Shown: in pieces, positions 1 through 8,036 of the stretch
How the letters are laid out: every line of letters begins with the position of its first letter
Numbering within the stretch: the stretch's first letter is position 1
Source: Oscillospiraceae bacterium
GTDB lineage: Bacteria > Bacillota_A > Clostridia > Oscillospirales > WRJC01
Assembly (NCBI GenBank): GCA_009782405.1
Contig: WRJC01000003.1
Location: forward strand, 61,392 to 125,391
Reading direction: 5' to 3'
DNA length: 64,000 bases
The notes under the pieces: generated by a model
Database searches by the model: none
The model's input: only the letters and a program-made list of their open reading frames with translations
Told to the model about the DNA's origin: nothing
Program-made: the position numbers and the translations under genes

Positions 1-464
1 CATAAGCAATCCGCGATGTTTTTGTCGACAAAACGGATAATTTTTCCGTTTATTCCGGGACCCTCGGCGACGATTTTTTCCTCCCCGCCGATTCCGGGAA
101 CATCGAATATGACAGTAGCTCCTTTATGCGGATCCACAAGGCTGCCCTGGCATAAGTTTTCATATGAGTCGAAAGCGCGGATATCCTTGACTATGACAAA
201 ATCCGCTTTTTCCAGGCTGGCCGGCCTGGCGTATGTCATCTCCCTGATTTCTTCGGTCAGCCTCAAATCCCCATGATCGCCGTGCACGTGGAAAGAGACG
301 GCGTTGTCGAGGAAAACAAAGCACAGTTCTTTTATGGTCGTTTCATTTTCAGGCATGCCGTCTTTTATGTTATATATCCGAAACGGGTGGGCAAAAGTTT
401 CCATGACGGTCCTGAAAATCCGCTGCGAAACCAAAACGCCGTCAATATCTGTCAGACTATCCAT
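1..464 (-). CDS. phnH: PhnH, carbon-phosphorus lyase core subunit (partial)
   Basis: About 154 N-terminal residues of PhnH, running off the left edge; the family is usually near 190 residues, so the C-terminus is missing. PhnH is part of the PhnGHIJ core that transfers phosphonate to the ribose of ATP before C-P bond cleavage in the cytosol. Recognised by the opening MDSLTDIDG, the stretch FRTVMETFAHPFRIYN and the later LVDPHKGATVIFDVPG. The ATG follows the phnG stop codon by one base, with GGAGG inside the end of phnG, so the two are translationally coupled. PhnI, PhnJ and PhnK/L would be expected beyond the edge. Confidence 0.88.
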   Translation of the reverse strand, partial: MDSLTDIDGVLVSQRIFRTVMETFAHPFRIYNIKDGMPENETTIKELCFVFLDNAVSFHVHGDHGDLRLTEEIREMTYARPASLEKADFVIVKDIRAFDSYENLCQGSLVDPHKGATVIFDVPGIGGEEKIVAEGPGINGKIIRFVDKNIADCL

Positions 465-465
465 T

Positions 466-888
466 CTATTCCTCCATGACGCTGAAATTGACTTTCGTGG
501 ACATGGCAAGCCCCGAATCCAAAGCGCGTCTTTTTTTTATTTTGCCTTCCCATTTTTTCAGCGATTCCGTTATCAATCCGGTTTCGGGCAGATTCGAGTT
601 GAGCGCGGCATCAATGACCGCCATCGCGTAAACTTTTTCCAAATCGTCCCCCAAGGAAGCGGCAAATCCCTTGTTATCCCCGAGTTTCACCATGCATTCG
701 CAGGCGAGCGCCTCTCCGGCGTAAAACAGCGAATTCCTCGCGCTTTCCCTGATTTTGAGCATGACCAGTGTTTTATGGGGCTTTTTTATCGGAACCGCGC
801 CGTATTTTTTTTCAAGCCGGCGGCCTAAATCGATCACGTCGGTTCTTTCGGAATAATTCAATATTCCAAACAGCGTATTTTTATCCAT
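466..888 (-). CDS. phnG: PhnG, carbon-phosphorus lyase core subunit
   Basis: 140-residue protein of normal PhnG length. PhnG works with PhnH, PhnI and PhnJ to form alpha-D-ribose 1-phosphonate 5-triphosphate from ATP and alkylphosphonates. The family pattern is visible in PHKTLVMLKIRES, FYAGEALACECMVKLG and the residues around YAMAVIDAALNS. It begins three bases after the phnM stop, with AAAGGAAT upstream of the ATG, and is followed directly by phnH. Position in the operon and sequence agree; the call is firm. Confidence 0.9.
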   Translation of the reverse strand: MDKNTLFGILNYSERTDVIDLGRRLEKKYGAVPIKKPHKTLVMLKIRESARNSLFYAGEALACECMVKLGDNKGFAASLGDDLEKVYAMAVIDAALNSNLPETGLITESLKKWEGKIKKRRALDSGLAMSTKVNFSVMEE

Positions 889-891
889 TTG

Positions 892-2079
892 TCAAATATT
901 CCTTTTTTTTGAATAATTCAGCGTCGAGGTGACGCTTCCTTCCGTTATCACGGTTGTTATCGCCGGATGCCCGCCCGACGCGTCGACCAAAAGCAAATCC
1001 GCCCTTTTACCTTCTTCGACGGAACCCGCCGTTTCCCAGATTCCGACCGCTTTCGCAGGTTCGGAAGTGACAAGGTTGACGCATTCATGCAAGGGGATCT
1101 GAGATTTTCTGTGCAGGCTAAATACCGCTTCCAGCATGGACGACGGGTAATAATCGGAGCAAAGCATCGAAATGCTTTTATCCAATACGCCTTCGGTGGC
1201 CGACATATTGCCCGAATGCGATTTTCCCAGCAGCACATTGGGCGCTCCGCCGAGCGTTTTCATGCCGACTTTTTTCGCGTGCCGCGCTGTGCCGATTTCA
1301 ACGGGAAACTCGCTGATTGAGGCGTTGAGCGTATTTTTTGCGAAATTCACCTTCGCGACGGAATCGTCGTCGTGGGAGGCGATTGAAATGCCTTTGCTCT
1401 GCGCGAGTTTTGAGATATCGACCAATGTTTCCATCGGGATTTTTTCGACCTGCATGCGCTGCTCCAATCGTTCTTCGATTTCCGCGTCGCTCAATTCCGG
1501 ATTGTTTGCCTTGATCGCCGCCTTGAAGGGCTCCAGATCCCTGTATTGCCCCTGGCCCGGCGTGTGGTCCATAAAAGACAGAAGCGATACATTTCCGCCG
1601 ACTATCATATCCCGCAGCCTCGGGATGGCCTCGAAGTTCGTGATATCGAGCCTGATATGGAGCATATGCGTTATCAAGCAGGGGGAGTTTTTTGTGTTTA
1701 TGACCGCCCGAATTATTTGTTCCAAAAAATCTTCTTCTCTCGCGGCTTTCCGCCTCATCGCCCTTATGGCCGGCTTCCACATCGCCAGCGAATGGTACAT
1801 GGTCGTAATGCCGTTATTGACAAGCTGTTTTTCCTGCTCCCTCAGCGCGAATGGGATGTCCATGACGCTGCCCGCCCTCGGTTCGATTATTTGTTCGACG
1901 TGGTCCGAATGTATATCTATCATTCCCGGCAGCAAATACGCCCCATTCGCATCGAGGGCGGCGCCGCGCGAGGCGTTCCCGCCTATTTTGCTTATTATCC
2001 CGTCTTCTATCGCCACGCAGGAATTTTTGATTATTCCCTCCGGAAGCACCACATCCGCATTTACAATATTTAGGCGCAT
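892..2079 (-). CDS. phnM: PhnM, alpha-D-ribose 1-methylphosphonate 5-triphosphate diphosphatase
   Basis: Amidohydrolase-superfamily enzyme that removes pyrophosphate from the ribose 1-phosphonate 5-triphosphate made by PhnGHI, giving the PhnJ substrate. The metal-site HxD motif is in LLPGMIDIHSDHVEQ (about residue 60), with further motifs ITTMYHSLA, SFMDHTPGQGQY and SIASHDDD, and the C-terminal amidohydrolase strand GSVEEGKRADLLLVD. The ATG is chosen at 2079 because AAGGGG sits about nine bases upstream; a GTG at 2091 in the same frame (four residues longer) has no properly spaced ribosome binding site. It sits between the permease genes and phnG, so transport and catabolism share one transcript. 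Confidence 0.92.
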   Translation of the reverse strand: MRLNIVNADVVLPEGIIKNSCVAIEDGIISKIGGNASRGAALDANGAYLLPGMIDIHSDHVEQIIEPRAGSVMDIPFALREQEKQLVNNGITTMYHSLAMWKPAIRAMRRKAAREEDFLEQIIRAVINTKNSPCLITHMLHIRLDITNFEAIPRLRDMIVGGNVSLLSFMDHTPGQGQYRDLEPFKAAIKANNPELSDAEIEERLEQRMQVEKIPMETLVDISKLAQSKGISIASHDDDSVAKVNFAKNTLNASISEFPVEIGTARHAKKVGMKTLGGAPNVLLGKSHSGNMSATEGVLDKSISMLCSDYYPSSMLEAVFSLHRKSQIPLHECVNLVTSEPAKAVGIWETAGSVEEGKRADLLLVDASGGHPAITTVITEGSVTSTLNYSKKRNI

Positions 2080-2087
2080 TTTCCCGC

Positions 2088-2918
2088 TCACCCCTTCAAT
2101 CTGCGTTTCAGCGCGTTGAATGATATTTCGAATATATAAGTGAAAACAACGACAAGCAGCACAGCCACCCAGGCCCTGCCGTACTTATAGCTCCCGAAAG
2201 CGGCGGAAATGAGAAATCCTATGCCGCCCGCGCCTACCATGCCCAGATTCGACGCCCCCTGAAAATTGCCTTCGAATCGCATGGTAAGCCATGCTACCAG
2301 CATTGTCAGCGCGGAAGGGAGGACGGCCGCAAAAAAAACTTTCAGTTTGCCGGCTCCGGTGGAGGCAAGCGCCTCCAGGGTCCCTTCGTCCAGTTCTTCG
2401 AAAGCGTGCGCGAACGCCCTCGCGAAAATCGCCGTGGAACTTATGCAAAGCCCTATGATGGCGGGCGTGACGCCGAATCCCAGACACACGATGACCAAAA
2501 GCACAAAAATAAAATTCGGGATCGCTCTTATCAAAGTGAATGCCGCATTGAATATGGGAGGGAAAATTTTGAGCGGGGTTATGTTGCGGGCCATAAAAAC
2601 CGCAAAAATCATTCCTAAAATCGCGCTGTACACGGTGGCGAGCACAGTCACGCAAAGGGTTTCGAAGAAAAAGGGCATAATCAGATCGACTTCGCTGAAG
2701 TCGATATGCGCCATGAGTTTTACCGCTCCCCATACATTCTTTACCCGCGACAGTATTTTTATCCAGTCATATTCCACAAAATATGACAAAACCAGCGTAA
2801 TGACGGAAAAAGACAGCAGGAATATATTGAAGGGGCGCGTATATTTCGGGTTGTGGACCCTTATCTTGCCTTTTTTGTTTTTGACCACATATGCTTTCGC
2901 CGTTTCGCTTGCATTCAT
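2088..2918 (-). CDS. phnE: PhnE, phosphonate ABC transporter permease (second copy)
   Basis: About 276-residue integral membrane permease with a BPD_transp_1 domain. The EAA loop is visible near EALASTGAGKLKVFFAAVLPS. At least five hydrophobic helices can be seen, beginning with FNIFLLSFSVITLVLSYF. The open frame extends 80 codons upstream, but that part is antisense-like read-through of the first phnE. The start MNASETAKAYV overlaps the upstream stop as ATGA, the usual sign of coupling. The two permeases are clearly related (both have an xGAGxxK/F EAA loop and a GGxGxL motif) and probably form a heterodimer with PhnC and PhnD. Confidence 0.9.
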   Translation of the reverse strand: MNASETAKAYVVKNKKGKIRVHNPKYTRPFNIFLLSFSVITLVLSYFVEYDWIKILSRVKNVWGAVKLMAHIDFSEVDLIMPFFFETLCVTVLATVYSAILGMIFAVFMARNITPLKIFPPIFNAAFTLIRAIPNFIFVLLVIVCLGFGVTPAIIGLCISSTAIFARAFAHAFEELDEGTLEALASTGAGKLKVFFAAVLPSALTMLVAWLTMRFEGNFQGASNLGMVGAGGIGFLISAAFGSYKYGRAWVAVLLVVVFTYIFEISFNALKRRLKG

Positions 2919-3730
2919 GATTTCAATACCTTCTTCCGCAGATAATCGGTCACAAGGCTTATCGCGATGGTGGCGGAAGCCAGTATCAAAATGACGGCTA
3001 CAGCCGTGCGGTACAGGAATGCCGACAAATATCCGTTTAAAAGCATGCCTATGCCGCCTCCCCCAAGCGCCCCGACGATCCCCGAAGCCAAGATATTGCC
3101 CTCCAAGGCAAACAGCAGCCATGAAACGAAACCGGGAATAGCCGCCGGTATGACGCATTGGAACAGCTTTGAAAAATATCCCGCGCCGACGCTGTCCAGA
3201 GCCTCCATGCTTTCTTTGCCGACTTCATCGACGACTTCCGCGAACATTCTGGTCAAAGAGCCGACCGTGTTGAGCAAAAGGGCGATAAAGCCGATCGTAA
3301 CGCCTATGCCGAAAGCGGTCCTGAAAATGAAAAACCAGATGGTGTTCGGGATATTGCGCTGCAAAGAGGCCATCCCGCGCACGATCTTTACCAGATGCGG
3401 GCTTGGCGAGGTTTGGAACGAAGCAAAAAAGCACAGGCAGAAAGATATTATGCCCCCGACGAAAGTGGCGAGAAAGGCCATTGAAATCGACTGGACAAGC
3501 GCTTGCCAGACCCCTATGTTGTTAGCCCTCGCGAAATTGGGGGGAAGCAAATCATTGACGAGGAAATCGACAAAATTCTCCCCCTTGAAAAAAATTTCAA
3601 AAGGATTGAAGCGCGTGTGCACGGTTGCCAGAACATATACCCCGGCGATCACGGCTGCAATGATATAATAAAGCCTGCGCTGTTTTTTTATATATTCGGG
3701 AACTTTGCGGTAGTCCTCAGCTGACTGCAC
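2915..3730 (-). CDS. phnE: PhnE, phosphonate ABC transporter permease (first copy)
   Basis: 271-residue inner-membrane permease of the phosphonate importer. The EAA loop MEALDSVGAGYFSKLFQCVIP lies near residue 180, and the C-terminal ALGGGGIGMLLNG matches the PhnE family. The only reasonable start is GTG at 3730 (GTG CAG TCA GCT), which overlaps the end of phnC by 14 bases; no ATG is available before the first membrane helix. Ribosome binding sequence is weak, so translation probably depends on coupling to phnC. It is followed with a 4-base overlap by the second phnE. Confidence 0.9.
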   Translation of the reverse strand: MQSAEDYRKVPEYIKKQRRLYYIIAAVIAGVYVLATVHTRFNPFEIFFKGENFVDFLVNDLLPPNFARANNIGVWQALVQSISMAFLATFVGGIISFCLCFFASFQTSPSPHLVKIVRGMASLQRNIPNTIWFFIFRTAFGIGVTIGFIALLLNTVGSLTRMFAEVVDEVGKESMEALDSVGAGYFSKLFQCVIPAAIPGFVSWLLFALEGNILASGIVGALGGGGIGMLLNGYLSAFLYRTAVAVILILASATIAISLVTDYLRKKVLKS

Positions 3731-4556
3731 GTTTCAGGCCCTCCATTTCCGCCTCCGCCAAAATATATTTATCGTTTGTTTCCGGCGCGGAACCGTATAT
3801 TTCCTTGATTTTTTCCTCCGTGAGGAGATCCGGCGAATCGTCGAATACAAGCTTCCCGGCTTTCATGCCCAAAATCCTGGTCGAATATTCTTTTGCGAAA
3901 TCGACCTGGTGAAGATTTATGAGACAGGCGATGCCCCGCTGTTTTGCCTGGCTGACGATTATATCCATGATAGTCCTGCTGGTGACGGGGTCAAGCGAAG
4001 CGATCGGCTCGTCGCACATGAGCAGGCTCGGCTCCTGTATGAGGGCGCGCGCGATTCCCACGCGCTGTTTCTGGCCTCCGGACAAATCCCCTGCGCGTTT
4101 GTATATCTGGTCTTCCAAGCCGAGGCTGTGGAGAATTTGAAACGCTTTTTCTTTGTCCTCTTCGGAATACCTTCCCAAAACGCTGTTCACAGCCGACATA
4201 TGCCCAAGGCGCCCGTGCATGACATTCTGGAAAACCGTCAGCCTGTATACCAAATTGAAATGCTGGAATATGAAGCCTATTTTGCATCTTGCGCCGCGCA
4301 AAACTTTGCCTTCCATCTTGTTTCGTATATCCACTCCCCCGAACTTTATATTTCCGCCGTCGGTTTGGACCAGCCTGTTGACGCAACGCATGATGGTCGA
4401 TTTGCCCGCGCCGCTTCGCCCGATGATCGTGACGATTTCTTTGCTTTTGATATCGAAGGTGACATCGTCCACCGCTTTTGTGGGGCCATAATCCTTCTTC
4501 AGGTTTTTTATCGAAAGAAGCGTGTCTTCGCCGACAAATCCGTTTGTGGCGTCCAT
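3717..4556 (-). CDS. phnC: PhnC, phosphonate ABC transporter ATP-binding protein
   Basis: About 279-residue ABC ATPase that powers phosphonate uptake. Walker A is GRSGAGKST, the signature is LSGGQKQRVGIARAL, Walker B is LLMCDEPIASLDP, and the switch His is in LINLHQVDFAKEY. The IASLDP and NLHQVDFA wording is typical of PhnC rather than other importers. The start at 4556 is preferred because GAGGAGA lies eight bases upstream; the frame itself opens ten codons earlier at 4586. Sits between phnD and phnE, the standard PhnDCEE importer order. Confidence 0.93.
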   Translation of the reverse strand: MDATNGFVGEDTLLSIKNLKKDYGPTKAVDDVTFDIKSKEIVTIIGRSGAGKSTIMRCVNRLVQTDGGNIKFGGVDIRNKMEGKVLRGARCKIGFIFQHFNLVYRLTVFQNVMHGRLGHMSAVNSVLGRYSEEDKEKAFQILHSLGLEDQIYKRAGDLSGGQKQRVGIARALIQEPSLLMCDEPIASLDPVTSRTIMDIIVSQAKQRGIACLINLHQVDFAKEYSTRILGMKAGKLVFDDSPDLLTEEKIKEIYGSAPETNDKYILAEAEMEGLKRAVS

Positions 4557-4602
4557 AAATAATCTCTCCTCTTCATTTTCATTCAAGTTTGTTGTATTTT
4601 TA

Positions 4603-5544
4603 TCACTCCGTCAAATCAAATTTGTCGCGGAGTTCCCTGACATAGTCATACTCGCTGTCTTTTACGGGCCAATACCTGGTTTCCGGGCTCGACATGGTTT
4701 TCCAAAAGTCCTCGTCGTCCCACTCATAAAAGAAATTTATTATCAAATCTTTCAATTCCTTGGGCAAATCCCCCTGTATGGCCAGCAAACTCGTCGGAAT
4801 GCGCGGGGATGTATGGAGAATGCGTATTTTGTCCTCTTCGACCTCGCCGCTCTTTATCATGCTGTCCAGTCCGGTGCTCGCCACTCCCGCCGCTTCGATA
4901 TCCTGCTTGTACACGCCCTGGATGCTGTTCGCATGGGTCCCGGTGAACAAAACAGAAGAAAAAAACTTGCCGTTGACGTGCAAATCGTCGAAGCTCAGAT
5001 TTGGCATTGAGTCTTGGAAATAATTCAGGATTTCATTTGAGGGGACTATGTTGCCGGATGTCGATTCGGGATCCGCGAAACCGAAAGAACGATCCTTCAA
5101 GTCGTCTAAACTTTGTATGCCGGAATCCACGTGCGTGATGATTTTCGAAGTGTAGCCGTGCGTTCCGTCGACGGACATAATGGCAAAAGCTTCCGCATTA
5201 GCCCTGTCGACCGCGTGCACATAGGAAAACGGCCCGAAATACCCGATATGGGCGTGGCCGGTCCTCATCGCTTCAATCATCGCCGAGTAATTGTTTGCAT
5301 GGTATTCCTCGACGGGCAAACCCATCAAAACTTCTGACAGCGCCGTGTCGAAAACGTTTCGGGTATAGGCGACTTCGGGGGAATCTTCGCCCGGCATCAA
5401 GACTATGACAATTTTGTCCACTCCCCACCTTGTTTTCGGGTCATCCGATTCAGAGTCGGGCTCTGCTTCCTTTTTGCACCCGGAAAGCATTGCCGCCACC
5501 ATAAGCAGAACCATCAGAAATGCGAGAAACTTTTTTGATTTCAT
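4603..5544 (-). CDS. phnD: PhnD, phosphonate-binding lipoprotein
   Basis: About 313-residue extracytoplasmic binding protein. The start MKSKKFLAFL has AAGGAG upstream, and a lipobox VAAMLSGC places the lipidated Cys near residue 23, so the protein is membrane-anchored on the outer face. The mature part reads as PhnD/SsuA-like: a lysine-rich entry strand, then ARxGHAHIGYFGPFSYV, a SGNIVPS loop that should bind the phosphonate oxygens, and FTGTHANSIQGV. First gene of the phosphonate operon, behind a TATAAT box. Ligand could be a specific phosphonate or phosphite; the sequence does not settle this. Confidence 0.9.
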   Translation of the reverse strand: MKSKKFLAFLMVLLMVAAMLSGCKKEAEPDSESDDPKTRWGVDKIVIVLMPGEDSPEVAYTRNVFDTALSEVLMGLPVEEYHANNYSAMIEAMRTGHAHIGYFGPFSYVHAVDRANAEAFAIMSVDGTHGYTSKIITHVDSGIQSLDDLKDRSFGFADPESTSGNIVPSNEILNYFQDSMPNLSFDDLHVNGKFFSSVLFTGTHANSIQGVYKQDIEAAGVASTGLDSMIKSGEVEEDKIRILHTSPRIPTSLLAIQGDLPKELKDLIINFFYEWDDEDFWKTMSSPETRYWPVKDSEYDYVRELRDKFDLTE

Positions 5545-5587
5545 AATAAATTTTTCACTCCTTAACATTTTTTCGCCAGCTAACCAC

Positions 5588-5614
5588 ATTATAGTCAACG
5601 GAATGTAATGTTAA
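5588..5614 (-). promoter_or_regulatory. Putative promoter of the phn operon
   Basis: On the minus strand a perfect TATAAT (5588-5593) lies about 45 bases before phnD. The best -35 match is TTAACA (5609-5614) with a short 15-bp spacer, so the -35 is weak. That would fit an activator-dependent (for example phosphate-starvation) promoter, but I did not identify a clear PhoP box. Confidence 0.45.
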
Positions 5615-5668
5615 CTATCATTCTTGCGTAAAACGTTCGTAAAAAAAAGCAAAAATTTTATTTTTGTC

Positions 5669-5697
5669 TTGACATAATCCGATTAAAATACTATACT
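5669..5697 (+). promoter_or_regulatory. Sigma-A promoter for the FG-GAP/oxidoreductase/ceramidase genes
   Basis: TTGACA (5669-5674), 17-bp spacer, TATACT (5692-5697). It faces the FG-GAP protein gene and lies back to back with the phn promoter. The near-consensus form suggests strong constitutive or repressor-controlled expression. Confidence 0.75.
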
Positions 5698-5737
5698 ATA
5701 AGTATCGGCAAAAAATTTTAATAGGAGGGATGCACTG

Positions 5738-6835
5738 ATGAATTTCAAAAGAGTCCTGCTCGACAAAGAAAACAAATGCGAAGCGTGTTCGGCGGCGGAT
5801 TTTGACAACGACGGGAAAATCGAGATCGTCTGCGGGGAATATATGTACTCCGGGGACGGTTTTTCGACCAAAACCAAAATATGCGACATCAAATACAACG
5901 GCGATTATCTCGAGGATTTTTCGGACTACCCCTTAGACGTAAACGGCGACGGCTATTTGGACATCGTGACCGGGTCATGGTGGTCCGCCGGGGTGTTCTG
6001 GAGGGAAAATCCGGGCAAGGGCGGCGGCCTCTGGAAAACGCATAAAATCACCGATTGCACAAACGTGGAAACGATCAGGTATTTCGACATCGACAATTGC
6101 GGCACGGTCGAAATTTTTCCAAACTGCCCCGGCGAGCCGCAGTTTTTTTTGAAGCTTATAAAAGACCAAAACGGCAAGCCCGCAGCAAAATTCGCGCGCT
6201 ATCAGATCGGAACTCAAAACGCGGGCCACGGAATGGGATTCGGCGACATCGACGGCGACGGCAAAGTCGATGTCATTTTGGAAAGAGGCTGGCTCAAGCA
6301 GCCCGATGACCCCTGCAGCCCAAATTGGGAATTCCACGACGATTTCAAGGATTTTGGCGTTCCCGGCACTTGCATACCGATGCTCGTGCACGATGTAAAC
6401 GGCGACGGCATAAACGATTTGATCGTGGGCGCGGGACATGGCTACGGTTTATGGTGGTTCGAGCAGAAAATCGGCGCCGGCGGCAAACGGGAGTTTGTGA
6501 AGCACGATATCGATCTGGTATGCTCGCAGTACCACGATATGCAGCTTTTGGACATCGACAACGACGGCGAGCCGGAGCTTGTCACCGGGGCCAGATATTT
6601 CGCGCACTGCGGACACGACCCGGGCGAGCTGAACCCTATCGGCTCGTACATATTCAAGATAAAGAAAACCCCGGCGGGCGCCATAGTCTTTGACAAAAAC
6701 ACATTGGATTACGGCCCCCCCGAACTCGCTTCGGGGCTCGGGATATACTTCTGGCTTGAAGATCTCACGGGTAGCGGCTACAAGGATATAGTTGCCCCGG
6801 GCAAAGAGGGGCTGTATATTTTCTATTCGACGTAA
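5738..6835 (+). CDS. FG-GAP/VCBS repeat protein, calcium-binding beta-propeller
   Basis: 365 residues with at least five integrin-like calcium loops: DFDNDGKIEI (about residue 21), DVNGDGYLDI (66), DIDGDGKVDV (171), DVNGDGINDL (221) and DIDNDGEPEL (271). These define FG-GAP blades of a seven-bladed beta-propeller. No signal peptide or membrane helix is visible; the protein starts MNFKRVLLDKENK behind AGGAGG. Such proteins are commonly secreted adhesins, so a cytosolic form is odd. It heads a run with an oxidoreductase and a ceramidase-like enzyme. Similar proteins without signal peptides occur beside carbohydrate genes; the function is unknown. Confidence 0.8.
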   Translation: MNFKRVLLDKENKCEACSAADFDNDGKIEIVCGEYMYSGDGFSTKTKICDIKYNGDYLEDFSDYPLDVNGDGYLDIVTGSWWSAGVFWRENPGKGGGLWKTHKITDCTNVETIRYFDIDNCGTVEIFPNCPGEPQFFLKLIKDQNGKPAAKFARYQIGTQNAGHGMGFGDIDGDGKVDVILERGWLKQPDDPCSPNWEFHDDFKDFGVPGTCIPMLVHDVNGDGINDLIVGAGHGYGLWWFEQKIGAGGKREFVKHDIDLVCSQYHDMQLLDIDNDGEPELVTGARYFAHCGHDPGELNPIGSYIFKIKKTPAGAIVFDKNTLDYGPPELASGLGIYFWLEDLTGSGYKDIVAPGKEGLYIFYST

Positions 6836-6872
6836 TTAAAATTTGAGATATTAAGGAGGAAAAAATTCAAAC

Positions 6873-7952
6873 ATGGCGAGAAGAATAAAAATGGGATTTA
6901 TCGGCGTGGGCCACATGGGCCAGCTCGCCCACCTGCAAAACTACGCGCAGCTGCCCGAATTCTGCGAAATCACCACCCTTTGCGACGTAAAGATCAATCA
7001 GGCCAAGGTGTTGGCCGAGCGCTTCAACGTGCCCAAGGTCACCGCCGACTACCGCGAGCTTTTGGCCGACCCGGAAATAGAGGCTGTGGCCTGCATCCAG
7101 TATTTTGAAAACCACGTGGTGCTGGTGCCGGACGTGTTGCGCGCGGGCAAGCACGTAATGACCGAGAAACCGCTCTGCGTATTCCCGGAAAACGGGGACA
7201 AACTGGCCGCCATAGCGAAAGAAACCGGAAAGATACACATGGTGGGAAACCACAAGCGTTCCGACCCCGCGACCGAGCACGCCATCGGCGTGATCAACAA
7301 ATGGAAGCAAACCGGGGAAATGGGCAAGATGACATATGTGCGGCTCTCGATGCCGCCCGGCGACTGGAGAAAAGACTGCGATATGCCCTTTATGACAAGC
7401 GAGCCCCCCGGACCCGTGCCGCCGGAGTCCGGCCCTGCGGGCATAGACGCATCCACCAGAAACAAAATGGTGTGGTTTGTGAACTACTACATACACCAGA
7501 CAAACCTCATGCGCTTTCTGCTCGGCGAAGACTACGCTCTCACCTCCGCGGACAAACACTATTTCTCCGCGATCAGCGAAAGCGGCGTGAACTGCATATT
7601 GGAGCTTGAGCCCTACAGCACTTCCATCGACTGGCAGGAGCACGCGCTTGTATGCTTCGAGCGCGGCTGGGTCAGAATCGATTTGCCCGCGCCTTTGGCC
7701 TTGCATTTGGCCGGCACGGTCACCATCTACGAAAACAAAGGCAAGGACAGCGGGTACACCATGCCAGTCATGCCCAACACGAGCGCGATGAGAAACCAGG
7801 CGAAAAACTTCTGTTTAGCCGTGGCCGGGGAGAAAGCCCCCCCGTGCGCTTCCTTTGAAGCGGCAAAAGACCTGCATATAGCGGCGGACTACATAAACAT
7901 GACCAAACTCGGCGAAAAGCCCTCCTACGAGAACCGCAACAAAAAAAGATAG
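6873..7952 (+). CDS. Gfo/Idh/MocA-family NAD(P)-dependent oxidoreductase
   Basis: 359-residue sugar or polyol dehydrogenase-like enzyme. An N-terminal Rossmann fold is shown by MGFIGVGHMGQLAH (residues 7-20), and the catalytic Lys by GKHVMTEKPLCV near residue 95, the family EKP motif. The C-terminal half carries a metal-free active-site pattern with WFVNYYIHQTNLMRFLLG, the equivalent of the usual xxxHxxD helix. AGGAGG precedes the ATG. The gap from the FG-GAP gene is 37 bases, so they are co-transcribed. Substrate cannot be predicted; a modified sugar, inositol or sugar acid is possible. Confidence 0.85.
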   Translation: MARRIKMGFIGVGHMGQLAHLQNYAQLPEFCEITTLCDVKINQAKVLAERFNVPKVTADYRELLADPEIEAVACIQYFENHVVLVPDVLRAGKHVMTEKPLCVFPENGDKLAAIAKETGKIHMVGNHKRSDPATEHAIGVINKWKQTGEMGKMTYVRLSMPPGDWRKDCDMPFMTSEPPGPVPPESGPAGIDASTRNKMVWFVNYYIHQTNLMRFLLGEDYALTSADKHYFSAISESGVNCILELEPYSTSIDWQEHALVCFERGWVRIDLPAPLALHLAGTVTIYENKGKDSGYTMPVMPNTSAMRNQAKNFCLAVAGEKAPPCASFEAAKDLHIAADYINMTKLGEKPSYENRNKKR

Positions 7953-7972
7953 CCAAACCAACAAAAAAATCG

Positions 7973-8004
7973 GCGGAAAACGGCGGTATCACGCCGTTTT
8001 CCGC
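7973..8004 (+). repeat. Intergenic hairpin between oxidoreductase and ceramidase genes
   Basis: Perfect 13-bp inverted repeat GCGGAAAACGGCG / CGCCGTTTTCCGC with a 6-base loop. There is no T-tract on the plus side, so it is not a standard plus-strand terminator; on the minus strand it is followed by TTTTTTT. It may shape mRNA ends or processing between the two genes. Confidence 0.6.
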
Positions 8005-8036
8005 TGTGGAATCTATATTAAAGGGAGCCAATTTTT

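Noticed and set aside
1172..2119. 315-codon plus-strand frame opposite phnM
   Set aside because: Antisense shadow of phnM; no ribosome site and no family resemblance.
2919..3158. 80-codon N-terminal extension of the second phnE
   Set aside because: It overlaps the first phnE in another frame and has no membrane or family features.
5606..5619. Shared 13-mer ATGTTAACTATCA upstream of phnD and at 28338-28350
   Set aside because: Only one further copy, AT-rich, in unrelated contexts; best explained by chance.
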